Positions 1 through 6,812 of a stretch of 11,237 nt of DNA are shown here, piece after piece; the first letter of the stretch is position 1, and the number at the start of each line of letters is the position of its first letter. The notes below the pieces were generated by a model that saw only the letters and a program-made list of their open reading frames with translations, was not told the DNA's origin and did no database searches. The DNA is from Aquimonas sp044344935. Lineage in GTDB: Bacteria; Pseudomonadota; Gammaproteobacteria; Xanthomonadales; Xanthomonadaceae. Position numbers and translations under genes: made by a program. The DNA lies in assembly GCA_044344935.1 (NCBI GenBank), contig JBIJCA010000141.1, forward strand, positions 1-11,237. Direction: 5' to 3'.

Positions 1-447
1 CGAGCAGCCCACCACGGTGTCGAGTTGCTCGATGCCGAGTCCGCGCACGAGGGCATAGGCGGCACGCGCGCCGTCTTCGATCGACAGCTCGGGAAACTCC
101 AGTCGCCAGGGCCGGCCCGTGGCCGGATTGTCCGAAGCCGGCCCGCTGCTGCCGCGGCAGCTGCCCAGCGAGTTCACGCAGACGACGAACCAGCGCGAGG
201 TGTCGATCGGTTTGCCCGTGCCGATCATCGCCTCCCACCAGCCGGGCTCGGGGTTTTCCACGCTGCTTGCGGCGTGCGCGCTCGGCGACAGGCCGGTCAG
301 GATCAGCACGGCATTGCTGCGCTCGGCGTTGAGTTCGCCCCAGGTCTCGTAAGCGAGGCGCGCGCCGTTGAGGCAGCCGCCGCGTTTCATCAGAAAGGGT
401 GACGGCAGCGCGTGCCAGCGCGTGCCGGGCGGAATGAACTCGGTCAC
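1..447 (-). CDS. metX: MetX-family O-acyltransferase, N-terminal part (probable serine O-succinyltransferase)
   Basis: Partial gene: the first 149 codons, cut by the left edge. The family transfers an acetyl or succinyl group from CoA to the hydroxyl of homoserine or serine in the cytoplasm, feeding methionine or cysteine synthesis. The translation begins MTEFIPPGT and contains the family blocks YETWGELN (34-41), LTGLSPSAHA (50-59), CVNSLGSCRGSSGPAS (90-105) and FPELSIEDGARA (118-129). It ends in VVGCS, where Ser149 should be the nucleophile of the VGxSxGG elbow, so the catalytic Asp and His lie outside the window. The GLSP-AHA block, in place of the ALTGDSHV type of classical homoserine acetyltransferases, resembles Xanthomonas proteins reassigned as serine O-succinyltransferases; this subtype call is from memory. 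The GTG start (447-445) shares GTGA with the ccmI stop and has no good Shine-Dalgarno sequence, which suggests translation by reinitiation after ccmI. Family assignment is secure; substrate and acyl donor are inferred. Confidence 0.88.
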   Translation of the reverse strand, partial: MTEFIPPGTRWHALPSPFLMKRGGCLNGARLAYETWGELNAERSNAVLILTGLSPSAHAASSVENPEPGWWEAMIGTGKPIDTSRWFVVCVNSLGSCRGSSGPASDNPATGRPWRLEFPELSIEDGARAAYALVRGLGIEQLDTVVGCS

Positions 448-1628
448 GGCACGACCCGGTTGATACGCACCCGGGCCTGACCCGCACTGACCTGCAGGGG
501 ATCGGTCAAACCTTCGAGATCGCCGCTCTGGGGCGTGGCGTTGCCGCTGGCCGAGATCCGTGCGCCGACCACGACCTCGGTGAAGGCGCCCAGGTTCATG
601 CCCTCGATCATGCCCATGCTCTGGTCCAGCACCACGGTGGTCGGCAGCGACGCGGCGGCGAGCCGCTGGATGGCAAGCGGCGCACGTGGGCCCTCGGCGG
701 CGCGCGCGAAAACAAACACGATCGCGTCGGCGGGCACCTGCGCCGCCAGCTCGGGCGCGAGCTCGACCTCGACGACAAGGCGAGCGCCTCCGTCCGCGCC
801 GGCGCTTGCGGCGCTCGTCGGCTCGGGTTGAGCGGTCGTCGCGGGCGCCGGTGCTTCCGGCAGCGCCGCAAGCCCCGCCTGGCGACGTGCTTCGTTGATC
901 TGCTGGGTAAGCGCCGGCCGCGCGGGCGCATCGGCCGGCATCTGCTCAAGGATCGGTTGCCACAGTGTCGCGGCATCCGCCGGGCGGCCATCCTGCACGG
1001 CAGCGATGCCGAGCAGCCAGCCGGCCCGGGCGTTGTCCGGCTCGCGCTGGTACGCCTGCTCAAGCAGCGCCAGTGACTCGCCGGCGAAACGTCGCGTTGG
1101 CGTGGCCAGGGCCTTGGCCTCGGCGTAGTCGAGCAGCACCTCGTTGTTGTCAGGCGCCAGCTGATAGGCCCGGGCGAGCGCGGCTTCGGCGGCCGCGAAA
1201 TCCTCCTGCGACCGCCGCGAGCGTCCCAGCAGCACCCAACCCTCGACGTCGCTGGGTCGGGCCTCCAGGCGTGCCTCAAGCGCGGCAATGGCGTCTTCCA
1301 TGCTGGCAGGAGGCGCGGCGGCGACCCGGCTTGCCGGGTCCAGCGCCTGCGGGCTCCCCACCCACAGATACAAGCCGAAGCCCAGGCCCGGCACCAGCAC
1401 CGCGAGGGCGAGAACCAGCGGCGTGGGCGACTTGACCCGCGCCGGCTCGGGGGGCAGGGCGGCCAGACGCTGGCGCAGTTCTTCGGGCTGCAGCGCGCCC
1501 GCTTCCGCGGCGGCCCGCAGTGCGCGCCGTTTGTCGGCGTGCTCGTCGAGCAGAGGAGGCTTCAGCAGAGGGCGCAGCACAAAGGCCAGCGCAGCGATGC
1601 CGAGCATCGCGGCCAGAATCCAGAACAT
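444..1628 (-). CDS. ccmI: Cytochrome c maturation protein CcmI (CycH-type, TPR)
   Basis: A 394-residue bitopic or polytopic membrane protein that binds the C-terminus of apocytochrome c and hands it to the CcmF/CcmH ligation complex in the periplasm. Visible parts: membrane helix 1 (about 2-20), a cytoplasmic charged segment with LRQRLAALPPEP (51-62), membrane helix 2 (about 69-91), a TPR-rich region (about 112-250, e.g. WVLLGRSRRSQEDFAAAEAA), an Ala/Pro linker (252-280), and a C-terminal periplasmic domain (281-394) with VFVFARAAEGPRAPLA and VVVGARISASGNATPQSGD, typical of CycH-type CcmI. The reading frame stays open upstream, but ATG 1628-1626 was chosen because it starts directly at the membrane helix, follows the ccmH stop by 5 bases, and has GAGGAG about 11 bases upstream. 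It is separate from CcmH, unlike E. coli, where the two are fused. Its TGA overlaps the GTG of the next gene. Confidence 0.95.
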   Translation of the reverse strand: MFWILAAMLGIAALAFVLRPLLKPPLLDEHADKRRALRAAAEAGALQPEELRQRLAALPPEPARVKSPTPLVLALAVLVPGLGFGLYLWVGSPQALDPASRVAAAPPASMEDAIAALEARLEARPSDVEGWVLLGRSRRSQEDFAAAEAALARAYQLAPDNNEVLLDYAEAKALATPTRRFAGESLALLEQAYQREPDNARAGWLLGIAAVQDGRPADAATLWQPILEQMPADAPARPALTQQINEARRQAGLAALPEAPAPATTAQPEPTSAASAGADGGARLVVEVELAPELAAQVPADAIVFVFARAAEGPRAPLAIQRLAAASLPTTVVLDQSMGMIEGMNLGAFTEVVVGARISASGNATPQSGDLEGLTDPLQVSAGQARVRINRVVP

Positions 1629-1633
1629 CGGGT

Positions 1634-2071
1634 TTACCACTCCTCGTCGGTGTTGGACTCGCGCGTGGCGGGCGCGTCTTTCAGGCCTGCGCTGCGGCGG
1701 CGCACGATGAAGGCGAGCGCGATGGCACCCGCCAGCAGCACGCCTGCCGGAGCGAACCACAGCACCAGATTGGCGCCTTGCATCGGCGGCCGGTAGAGAA
1801 CGAAATCCGTATAGCGCTCGGAGAGGAAATCCTTGATCTCCTGGTCCGACTTGCCTTCGCGCATCAGCTCAAAGACCTCGCGCCGCAGGTCCTGCGCGAT
1901 CATCGCGTTGGAATCCGCCAGTGACTGGTTCTGGCACATCACGCAGCGAAGCTCCGCGGCGAGCTTGCGGAAACGGTCCTCTTCCGCCTGGTCGCGAAAG
2001 GGCAGAGGGTCGATGGCGAGCGCGGACAGGCTGAACAGCAGTCCCAGCACCAGCGCGAGCGCACGGTTCAT
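1634..2071 (-). CDS. ccmH: Cytochrome c maturation thioredoxin-like protein CcmH
   Basis: A 145-residue, membrane-anchored periplasmic thiol protein. CcmH acts with CcmG to reduce the CXXCH cysteines of apocytochrome c before heme ligation and forms a complex with CcmF and CcmI. The sequence shows a signal peptide (1-19), the conserved block LRCVMCQNQSLADSNA (41-56) with redox cysteines Cys43 and Cys46, the helical EIKDFLSERYTDFVLYRPP block (78-96), and one C-terminal membrane helix (about 101-123) followed by a short charged tail. The length fits the short form found when CcmI is a separate gene. The active site is CVMC rather than the common CPVC. ATG 2071-2069 overlaps the ccmG stop as ATGA, with GGAG about 7 bases upstream inside ccmG. 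The TAA stop is 5 bases before ccmI. Confidence 0.96.
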   Translation of the reverse strand: MNRALALVLGLLFSLSALAIDPLPFRDQAEEDRFRKLAAELRCVMCQNQSLADSNAMIAQDLRREVFELMREGKSDQEIKDFLSERYTDFVLYRPPMQGANLVLWFAPAGVLLAGAIALAFIVRRRSAGLKDAPATRESNTDEEW

Positions 2072-2616
2072 GGGCCTGCTCCGTTCGACCCGGTCGGCAG
2101 TCGGGGCAGGATTTCCTGCTCGATATCGGCCCAGGTGATCGGCCCGATGTGCTTGTACAGCACGCGGCCGTCGGCGCCGATCAGGAAACTCTCAGGCGCA
2201 CCGTAGACCCCGAAATCGATCGCGGTCCGGCCCTCGAAGTCGACCACGATCAGCGCGTAGGGGTCGCCGAACTGGGCCAGCCAGCGCAGCGCGTCCTCGC
2301 GCTCATCCTTCCAGTTGAAACCGACCACCGGCAGACGCCCGCTGCGCGCCAGTCGTTCGATCACCGGATGCTCGTCACGGCAACCGGGACACCAGCTGCC
2401 GAAGACGTTCAACAGATAGGGCTGACCAAGCAGCTCCTCGCTGCGCACCATGCGCGAGGGCTCGTGCAGGCTGGGGAGTTCGAAGGCTGGAGCCGGCTTT
2501 CCGACCAGCGGCGAGGGTATGGCATTGGGGTCGCGGACCGCAGCCAGCCAGATGCCGGCACCGAGCAGGCAGGCCAGCAACAGGAACACCACCAGCGGCA
2601 GGAGGCGCTGGATCAT
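2068..2616 (-). CDS. ccmG: Thiol:disulfide interchange protein CcmG/DsbE
   Basis: A 182-residue periplasmic thioredoxin-fold reductase anchored by an N-terminal membrane helix (about 5-26). It takes electrons from DsbD/CcdA-type proteins and keeps CcmH or apocytochrome cysteines reduced. Features in order: LVGKPAPAFELPSL (37-50), typical of the AhpC/TlpA group; the active site NVFGSWCPGC (70-79) with Cys76 and Cys79; the acidic patch residues expected of CcmG after GFNWKDE (99-105); and the cis-proline loop GVYGAPESFLI (136-146) with Pro141 that faces the active site. Length is normal for the family. The CPGC dipeptide differs slightly from the CPTC and CVPC forms I know. The ATG shares ATGA with the ccmF stop, and GGAG lies 7 bases upstream inside ccmF. 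DsbE is the synonymous name; the ccm context makes CcmG firm. Confidence 0.97.
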   Translation of the reverse strand: MIQRLLPLVVFLLLACLLGAGIWLAAVRDPNAIPSPLVGKPAPAFELPSLHEPSRMVRSEELLGQPYLLNVFGSWCPGCRDEHPVIERLARSGRLPVVGFNWKDEREDALRWLAQFGDPYALIVVDFEGRTAIDFGVYGAPESFLIGADGRVLYKHIGPITWADIEQEILPRLPTGSNGAGP

Positions 2617-4604
2617 GCCTGGGCTCCGGCGCCTGCAGGATGGGCGATCGTGCCCGCGTCTGAGGCCTCGCCTGTGGACTCTGCCGCTGGCACGCGCCGG
2701 AAGCGACGGTCGAACGCGACCACGAAGCCGGCAATGGTCATCAGCAGCGCGCCGCCCCAGATCCAGCGGATGAAGGGCTTGACGTAGACACGGACGGCCC
2801 AGGCTTCGCCGTCACCGATAGGCTCACCCAAGGCGACGTACAGGTCACGCGTGAGCCCGGGATGGATGCCGGCTTCGGTCATGATCTGGCCGCCGCTCTT
2901 GTAGGCGCGCTTTTCGGGATGCAGGGTGGTGACCAGCCGCTCGCCTTCGAACACCCTCACCGTGCCGCGGTCGGCATCGAAATTCGGGCCATCGCGGTGC
3001 GCCACACCCTCGAACTCGAAGCGGAAGCCGCGCAGCTCAGTTGTCTCGCCGGGCTTCAAGGCCAGATCGCGCTCAATGCTGGTGCTCTCGACCAGAAGTA
3101 CGCCGGCGACGAATACGCCGACGCCGAAATGGGCCAGCAGCATCCCGCTCATTTCGGCGGTGAAGCGACGTCCGGGCGCGGCAGAACGCCAGCGCTTCCA
3201 CGCGTACAGCGCGGTGCCCGCCATCACCCAGGTGGCGCCGGCGACGCCGGCCCAGGTCTTCAGCGTGCCGTCCTCGATCAGCAGAACCGCAGCAGCGGTG
3301 GCCAGCACCGTCAGCGTCAGTGCGAACTTGAGCAGGGGGACGAAGCGCCCCCAGTTCTCCTGCTGCCAGCGCGCGAACGGCGCGAACGGCATCAGCAGGA
3401 TGACCGGCACCATCAGTGCGGTGAACAGCAGACTGAAGTAGGGCGGGCCGACCGACATCTTGCCGAGGTTGAGGGCATCCGCCAGCAGCGGGTAGAGGGT
3501 GCCGATGAGTACCATCGCCGCCGACGCACTGAACAGCAAATTGTTCAACAGCAGCAAAGTGTCGCGCGACAGCGGTGCGGCCGGCTTGCCGCGCTCGATG
3601 TTGCCTGCGCGCAGCGCGTAGAGCAGCAGGGAGCCGCCGACGACGACCAGCAGGAACATGAGAATGAACACGCCGCGCTCCGGATCGGAAGCGAAGGCAT
3701 GCACCGAGGTCAGCACGCCCGAGCGAACCAGGAACGTGCCCAGCAGGGACAGCGAAAAGGCAGCGATCGCCAGCAGCAGGGTCCAGCCGGCAAAGCTGCC
3801 GCGCTTCTCGGTCACGGCCTGCGAGTGGATCAGCGCGGTGCCGACCAGCCAGGGCATGAAGCTGGCGTTTTCCACCGGGTCCCAGAACCACCAGCCGCCC
3901 CAGCCCAGTTCGTAGTAGGCCCACCAGCTGCCCAGCCCGATGCCAAGGGTGAGGAAGGCCCAGGCGACATTGGTCCACGGGCGGCTCCAGCGCACCCATT
4001 GGGCGTCCATCTTGCCGCCCAGCAGGGCGGCGATGGCGAAGGCGAAAGCCACTGCAAAGCCGACGTACCCCGCGTACAGCATTGGCGGATGAATGATCAG
4101 GCCGGGGTCCTGCAGCAGGGGGTTCAGGTCACGGCCCTCCGGCGGCGCCGGCAGCAGCCGGTCGAAGGGGTTGGAAGTGAGCAGGGTGAACAGCAGGAAG
4201 CCCACGCTGACCCAGCCCATCACTCCGAGCACGCGCGCGACCACCAGCAGCGGCAGGCTCCGCGAGAACGCGGCCACCGCGACCGTCCACGCCGCGAGGA
4301 TCAACACCCACAGCAGCAGCGACCCCTCGTGCGCGCCCCAGACCGCGGAGATGCGGTACATCAGTGGCAGCAGGGTGTTGCTGTTGTTGGCCACGTAGGC
4401 GACCGAGAAGTCCATCTGCACGAATGCGGCGGTGAGGACGAGGTAGCTGACCAGCAGGAAGGCGAACTGGCCATAGGCGGTGGATCGCGCCACCGCCATC
4501 ATTCCGGCGTGGCCGCGCCAGGCTCCATAAAGCGGAAGCGTGGACTGCACAAGGGCCAGCACGAGGGCGAGCACAAGGGCGAAATTGCCGAGTTCGGGTG
4601 TCAT
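2613..4604 (-). CDS. ccmF: Heme lyase subunit CcmF (cytochrome c synthase)
   Basis: A 663-residue polytopic inner-membrane protein of the heme handling family. CcmF with CcmH and CcmI takes heme from holo-CcmE and forms the thioether bonds to the CXXCH cysteines of apocytochrome c on the periplasmic side. The WWD heme-binding segment is clear (about 227-251: GWGGWWFWDPVENASFMPWL). Four histidines expected for heme ligation are at 172 (IHPPMLYAGY), 260 (ALIHSQ), 302 (VHAFASDP) and 492 (AHFGVG), each one residue or less from the positions I recall for the E. coli protein. Length is normal. A periplasmic domain with the ERDLALKPGE block (511-520) precedes the last membrane helix (about 612-631), and the tail is short and low-complexity. 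ATG 4604-4602 has GAGG 8 bases upstream. The 33-base gap to ccmE is the largest within the operon. Confidence 0.98.
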   Translation of the reverse strand: MTPELGNFALVLALVLALVQSTLPLYGAWRGHAGMMAVARSTAYGQFAFLLVSYLVLTAAFVQMDFSVAYVANNSNTLLPLMYRISAVWGAHEGSLLLWVLILAAWTVAVAAFSRSLPLLVVARVLGVMGWVSVGFLLFTLLTSNPFDRLLPAPPEGRDLNPLLQDPGLIIHPPMLYAGYVGFAVAFAFAIAALLGGKMDAQWVRWSRPWTNVAWAFLTLGIGLGSWWAYYELGWGGWWFWDPVENASFMPWLVGTALIHSQAVTEKRGSFAGWTLLLAIAAFSLSLLGTFLVRSGVLTSVHAFASDPERGVFILMFLLVVVGGSLLLYALRAGNIERGKPAAPLSRDTLLLLNNLLFSASAAMVLIGTLYPLLADALNLGKMSVGPPYFSLLFTALMVPVILLMPFAPFARWQQENWGRFVPLLKFALTLTVLATAAAVLLIEDGTLKTWAGVAGATWVMAGTALYAWKRWRSAAPGRRFTAEMSGMLLAHFGVGVFVAGVLLVESTSIERDLALKPGETTELRGFRFEFEGVAHRDGPNFDADRGTVRVFEGERLVTTLHPEKRAYKSGGQIMTEAGIHPGLTRDLYVALGEPIGDGEAWAVRVYVKPFIRWIWGGALLMTIAGFVVAFDRRFRRVPAAESTGEASDAGTIAHPAGAGAQA

Positions 4605-4637
4605 GGATACTGCCTCGTAGGGAGCCCGCGCGGCGTT

Positions 4638-5183
4638 TCAGTACGCGCCGCTGTTCTGCGCCGGCGCAGGCGCGCTCGAATCCTCGGCCGGCTCGGCTTC
4701 ACCGGCGCGCAGGGCTTCCGCTTCCTGCTTGAGCTGCTGGGCCCGGGCGATGCGCGCCTGGGTCATCTTGTCCGCCACTTCGGCGGGCATGTAGGTCTCG
4801 TCGTGCTTGGCCAGTACCTGATCGGCGACAAACACGCCCTCGGCGATCCGCCCCTTGGCGATCACGCTCTGGCCCTCGCGGAACAGGTCGGGCAGCACGC
4901 CGCGGTAGATCACGGGGTAGTTGGCCTCGCGATCCGTTACTTCGAACCGGTATTCGACCTCGCGGGTCGCCTCGACGCGACCGCTCTGGATGCTGTCCTC
5001 GAGCACGACGCCACCGATGCGGAACACGCCCGACTCCGGCGCCTCGCCGGCGATCACCTCGGAGGGCGAGTGCAGGTAGTTGAGGTTGGACTGCAGCGCC
5101 AATGTGATCAGACTGCCAGCGACGATGCCGGCTCCCAAGATCAGGCTGGCGACGATCAGGCGACGCTTGCGCACGGGGTTCAT
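4638..5183 (-). CDS. ccmE: Periplasmic heme chaperone CcmE
   Basis: A 181-residue membrane-anchored periplasmic chaperone that binds heme covalently through a histidine and ferries it from CcmC/CcmD to CcmF. An N-terminal membrane helix (about 8-30) follows a basic cytoplasmic start (MNPVRKRR). The OB-fold body contains FRIGGVVLEDS (55-65) and the heme-attachment block VLAKHDETYMP (123-133), with His127 as covalent ligand and Tyr131 as axial ligand by family analogy. The tail (about 145-181) is flexible and Ala/Glu/Pro-rich, as usual. The frame is open upstream to about 5345, but ATG 5183-5181 is chosen because it begins the canonical N-terminus and has AAGGA 7 bases upstream. It starts 11 bases after ccmD ends. 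The HxxxY form marks the classical CcmE rather than the cysteine (CXXXY) variant. Confidence 0.98.
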   Translation of the reverse strand: MNPVRKRRLIVASLILGAGIVAGSLITLALQSNLNYLHSPSEVIAGEAPESGVFRIGGVVLEDSIQSGRVEATREVEYRFEVTDREANYPVIYRGVLPDLFREGQSVIAKGRIAEGVFVADQVLAKHDETYMPAEVADKMTQARIARAQQLKQEAEALRAGEAEPAEDSSAPAPAQNSGAY

Positions 5184-5190
5184 GAGGTGA

Positions 5191-5195
5191 TCCTT
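5191..5195 (-). promoter_or_regulatory. Ribosome binding site deciding the ccmE start
   Basis: AAGGA on the minus strand, 7 bases before ATG 5183-5181 and touching the ccmD stop codon. It supports the 181-residue CcmE rather than a longer product from the open frame upstream. Confidence 0.7.
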
Positions 5196-5386
5196 CAGGG
5201 AATCGGGTTTTCCGCAGTGCTCGCGGTGCGCGCGGCATCGCGGCGGGCACGCAGGACGATCTCGCGTTTGAGGCGATGCAGTCGCCAGGCGGGGATCAGG
5301 AGGTCCCACACCAGGAACGCCAGAAACAGCGCGAAGCAGGTCCACACGTAGGCGCTGTACTCGCCCATATCGAACCAGTCACTCAT
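5195..5386 (-). CDS. ccmD: Heme exporter protein CcmD
   Basis: A small, 63-residue single-pass membrane protein. CcmD stays with the CcmABC complex and is needed for release of holo-CcmE. The family signature is visible near the N-terminus (MGEYSAYVWTCFAL, 7-20), followed by the rest of the membrane helix (to about 32) and a basic cytoplasmic segment (RLHRLKREIVLRARRDAAR, 35-53). The size matches the family. It lies within a longer open frame extending upstream to about 6055. ATG 5386-5384 is preferred because it forms an ATGA overlap with the ccmC stop and has GGAGG 6 bases upstream. Its position between ccmC and ccmE is the standard one. The sequence alone is poorly conserved; context makes the call strong. 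Confidence 0.94.
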   Translation of the reverse strand: MSDWFDMGEYSAYVWTCFALFLAFLVWDLLIPAWRLHRLKREIVLRARRDAARTASTAENPIP

Positions 5387-6132
5387 GGCCGGCCTCCGAG
5401 CGTGCGCTGTACCCATTCCTTGCCGCGTTCGGCTTCGGCGATGGCCACGCGGGTGCGGGCCAGCAATGACGCTGTGAACCAGAGTTTGGTGCCGAATGCC
5501 AGTGCGATCAGGGGCGCGACCATGCTCGGGTCCATGGCCGATTTTCCGAACAGCCGGATGGTGGCGCCCTGATGCAGCGTGTTCCACCAGTCCACCGAAA
5601 AATGCACGATCGGCACGTTCACGAAGCCGATCAGGGCCAGGAAGCTGGCGGCGCGCGCGGCAGCGCGGCGGTCTTCGATGGCGGCGTACAGGCCCATCAC
5701 ACCGAGATAGAGGAACAGAAGCACCAGTTCGGAGGTGAGTCGTGCATCCCAGGTCCACCACGTGCCCCACATCGGCTTGCCCCAGATCGCTCCGGTCAAC
5801 AGGGTGATGGCAGTGAATGCCGCGCCGATCGGCGCACAGTTCATGGCCAGTTGCTCGGACAGCTTGATCCGCCAGACCAGTGCGATGAAGGCGTTGATCG
5901 CCATGACGGCGTAAATGAACAGGCTCATCCAGGCGGCGGGCACGTGGACAAAAATGATCCTGAACGTGTCGCCCTGCTGGTAATCCGCCGGCACTTCGTA
6001 AAGGCCAGCCCAGCAGCCCCAGAGAATCATCGGGATCGCGATGCCGTAGATCCACGGCAGGCAGCGGCCGGCGAAGCCGTAAAAGCGGGGCGGAGAGCCC
6101 ATCTGATGGAACCAGAGCAGGACGGGATTCAT
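5383..6132 (-). CDS. ccmC: Heme handling membrane protein CcmC
   Basis: A 249-residue polytopic membrane protein that presents heme to CcmE on the periplasmic face and attaches it there. The WWD motif is present as WGKPMWGTWWTWDARLTSEL (117-136). The flanking heme-ligand histidines appear as His63 (FVHVPAAWMS) and His187 (WWNTLHQG), matching the E. coli His60 and His184 with a constant offset of 3. About six membrane helices can be seen. Length is usual. ATG 6132-6130 shares ATGA with the ccmB stop, and only a weak GGA lies upstream, so coupling to ccmB translation is likely. Its stop overlaps the ccmD start in the same way. The WWD motif also occurs in CcmF, but the short length and position rule that out. 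Confidence 0.98.
   Translation of the reverse strand: MNPVLLWFHQMGSPPRFYGFAGRCLPWIYGIAIPMILWGCWAGLYEVPADYQQGDTFRIIFVHVPAAWMSLFIYAVMAINAFIALVWRIKLSEQLAMNCAPIGAAFTAITLLTGAIWGKPMWGTWWTWDARLTSELVLLFLYLGVMGLYAAIEDRRAAARAASFLALIGFVNVPIVHFSVDWWNTLHQGATIRLFGKSAMDPSMVAPLIALAFGTKLWFTASLLARTRVAIAEAERGKEWVQRTLGGRP
5393..5397 (-). promoter_or_regulatory. Ribosome binding site deciding the ccmD start
   Basis: GGAGG on the minus strand with a 6-base spacer to ATG 5386-5384. The frame is open for several hundred bases upstream, so this site and the ATGA overlap with ccmC select the short CcmD product. Confidence 0.7.
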
Positions 6133-6812
6133 GTCATCGCAATCCGGAGCGCGGTGGCCGTGGCCAGCGGCGCGAGAATGGTGAGAAGTGCCAGGCCGGC
6201 GCCAAGCAACAGCAGCGCGCCGGTGTAGGGCAGACCCTGCGCGGCGGCGGCCACGCAGCCCGCGCCCAGAATCAGGATCGGCACGTACAGCGGCAGGGCC
6301 AACAGGGCGAGCAGCATACCCGAGCGGCGCATTCCCACAGTCAAGGCAACGATGATGCCGCCGACCAGACTGAGCAGGGGCGTGCCCAGCAGCAGCGAAG
6401 CCATCAGCACCGGCAGCAGGCCGTGCGGGAGGTACAGCAGCTCGGCCAGAAGCGGCGTCGCGACCAGCAAGGGCACCGCAGTGGTCAGCCAGTGCACAAG
6501 CACCTTGCCGAACAGCATCAGCGCCAGCGGCTGCGGCGCGAGCAGCAGCATTTCGAGGCTGCCATCTTCGAGATCACCCCGGAACAGGGTGTCCAGAGAC
6601 AGCAGGCCGGAAAGCAGAAGCGCGACCCAGACCACGCCCGGTGCGATCAGCGACAGGGTCGACTTCTCGGGCCCGATCGCCAGCGGAAACAGGGTGGCTA
6701 CCAGCAGGGCGAACAGCACCGGATTGAGTGCATCCCCCCGGCGTCGCCAGACCAGCAGCAGATCGCGGCGCAGCAGTGCCCCGAAGGCGGCGGCCGCAGA
6801 CGAGTCAGCCAT
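6129..6812 (-). CDS. ccmB: Heme exporter ABC permease CcmB
   Basis: A 227-residue integral membrane protein, the permease partner of the CcmA ATPase. CcmA2B2 with CcmC and CcmD uses ATP hydrolysis to free holo-CcmE, and may take part in heme movement. The N-terminus (FGALLRRDLLLVWRRRGDAL, 9-28) and the block LDTLFRGDLEDGSLEMLLLA (73-92) are typical CcmB family sequence. Six hydrophobic segments follow the usual pattern, and the length is normal. The start is well determined: ATG 6812-6810 has AAGGAGG with a 6-base spacer, placed inside the last codons of ccmA, so the genes overlap by 8 bases. The stop overlaps the ccmC start (ATGA). Confidence 0.97.
   Translation of the reverse strand: MADSSAAAAFGALLRRDLLLVWRRRGDALNPVLFALLVATLFPLAIGPEKSTLSLIAPGVVWVALLLSGLLSLDTLFRGDLEDGSLEMLLLAPQPLALMLFGKVLVHWLTTAVPLLVATPLLAELLYLPHGLLPVLMASLLLGTPLLSLVGGIIVALTVGMRRSGMLLALLALPLYVPILILGAGCVAAAAQGLPYTGALLLLGAGLALLTILAPLATATALRIAMT

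Noticed and set aside
1629..1760. Upstream extension of ccmI by 44 codons
   Set aside because: The added residues are Arg-rich out-of-frame ccmH sequence, and the protein naturally begins at its membrane helix just after the ccmH stop.
2862..5351. 829-codon open frame on the plus strand, antisense to ccmF and ccmE
   Set aside because: It lies opposite conserved genes with clear motifs. Its product is low-complexity, rich in Gln, Arg, His and Ala, and it follows from the codon bias of GC-rich DNA.
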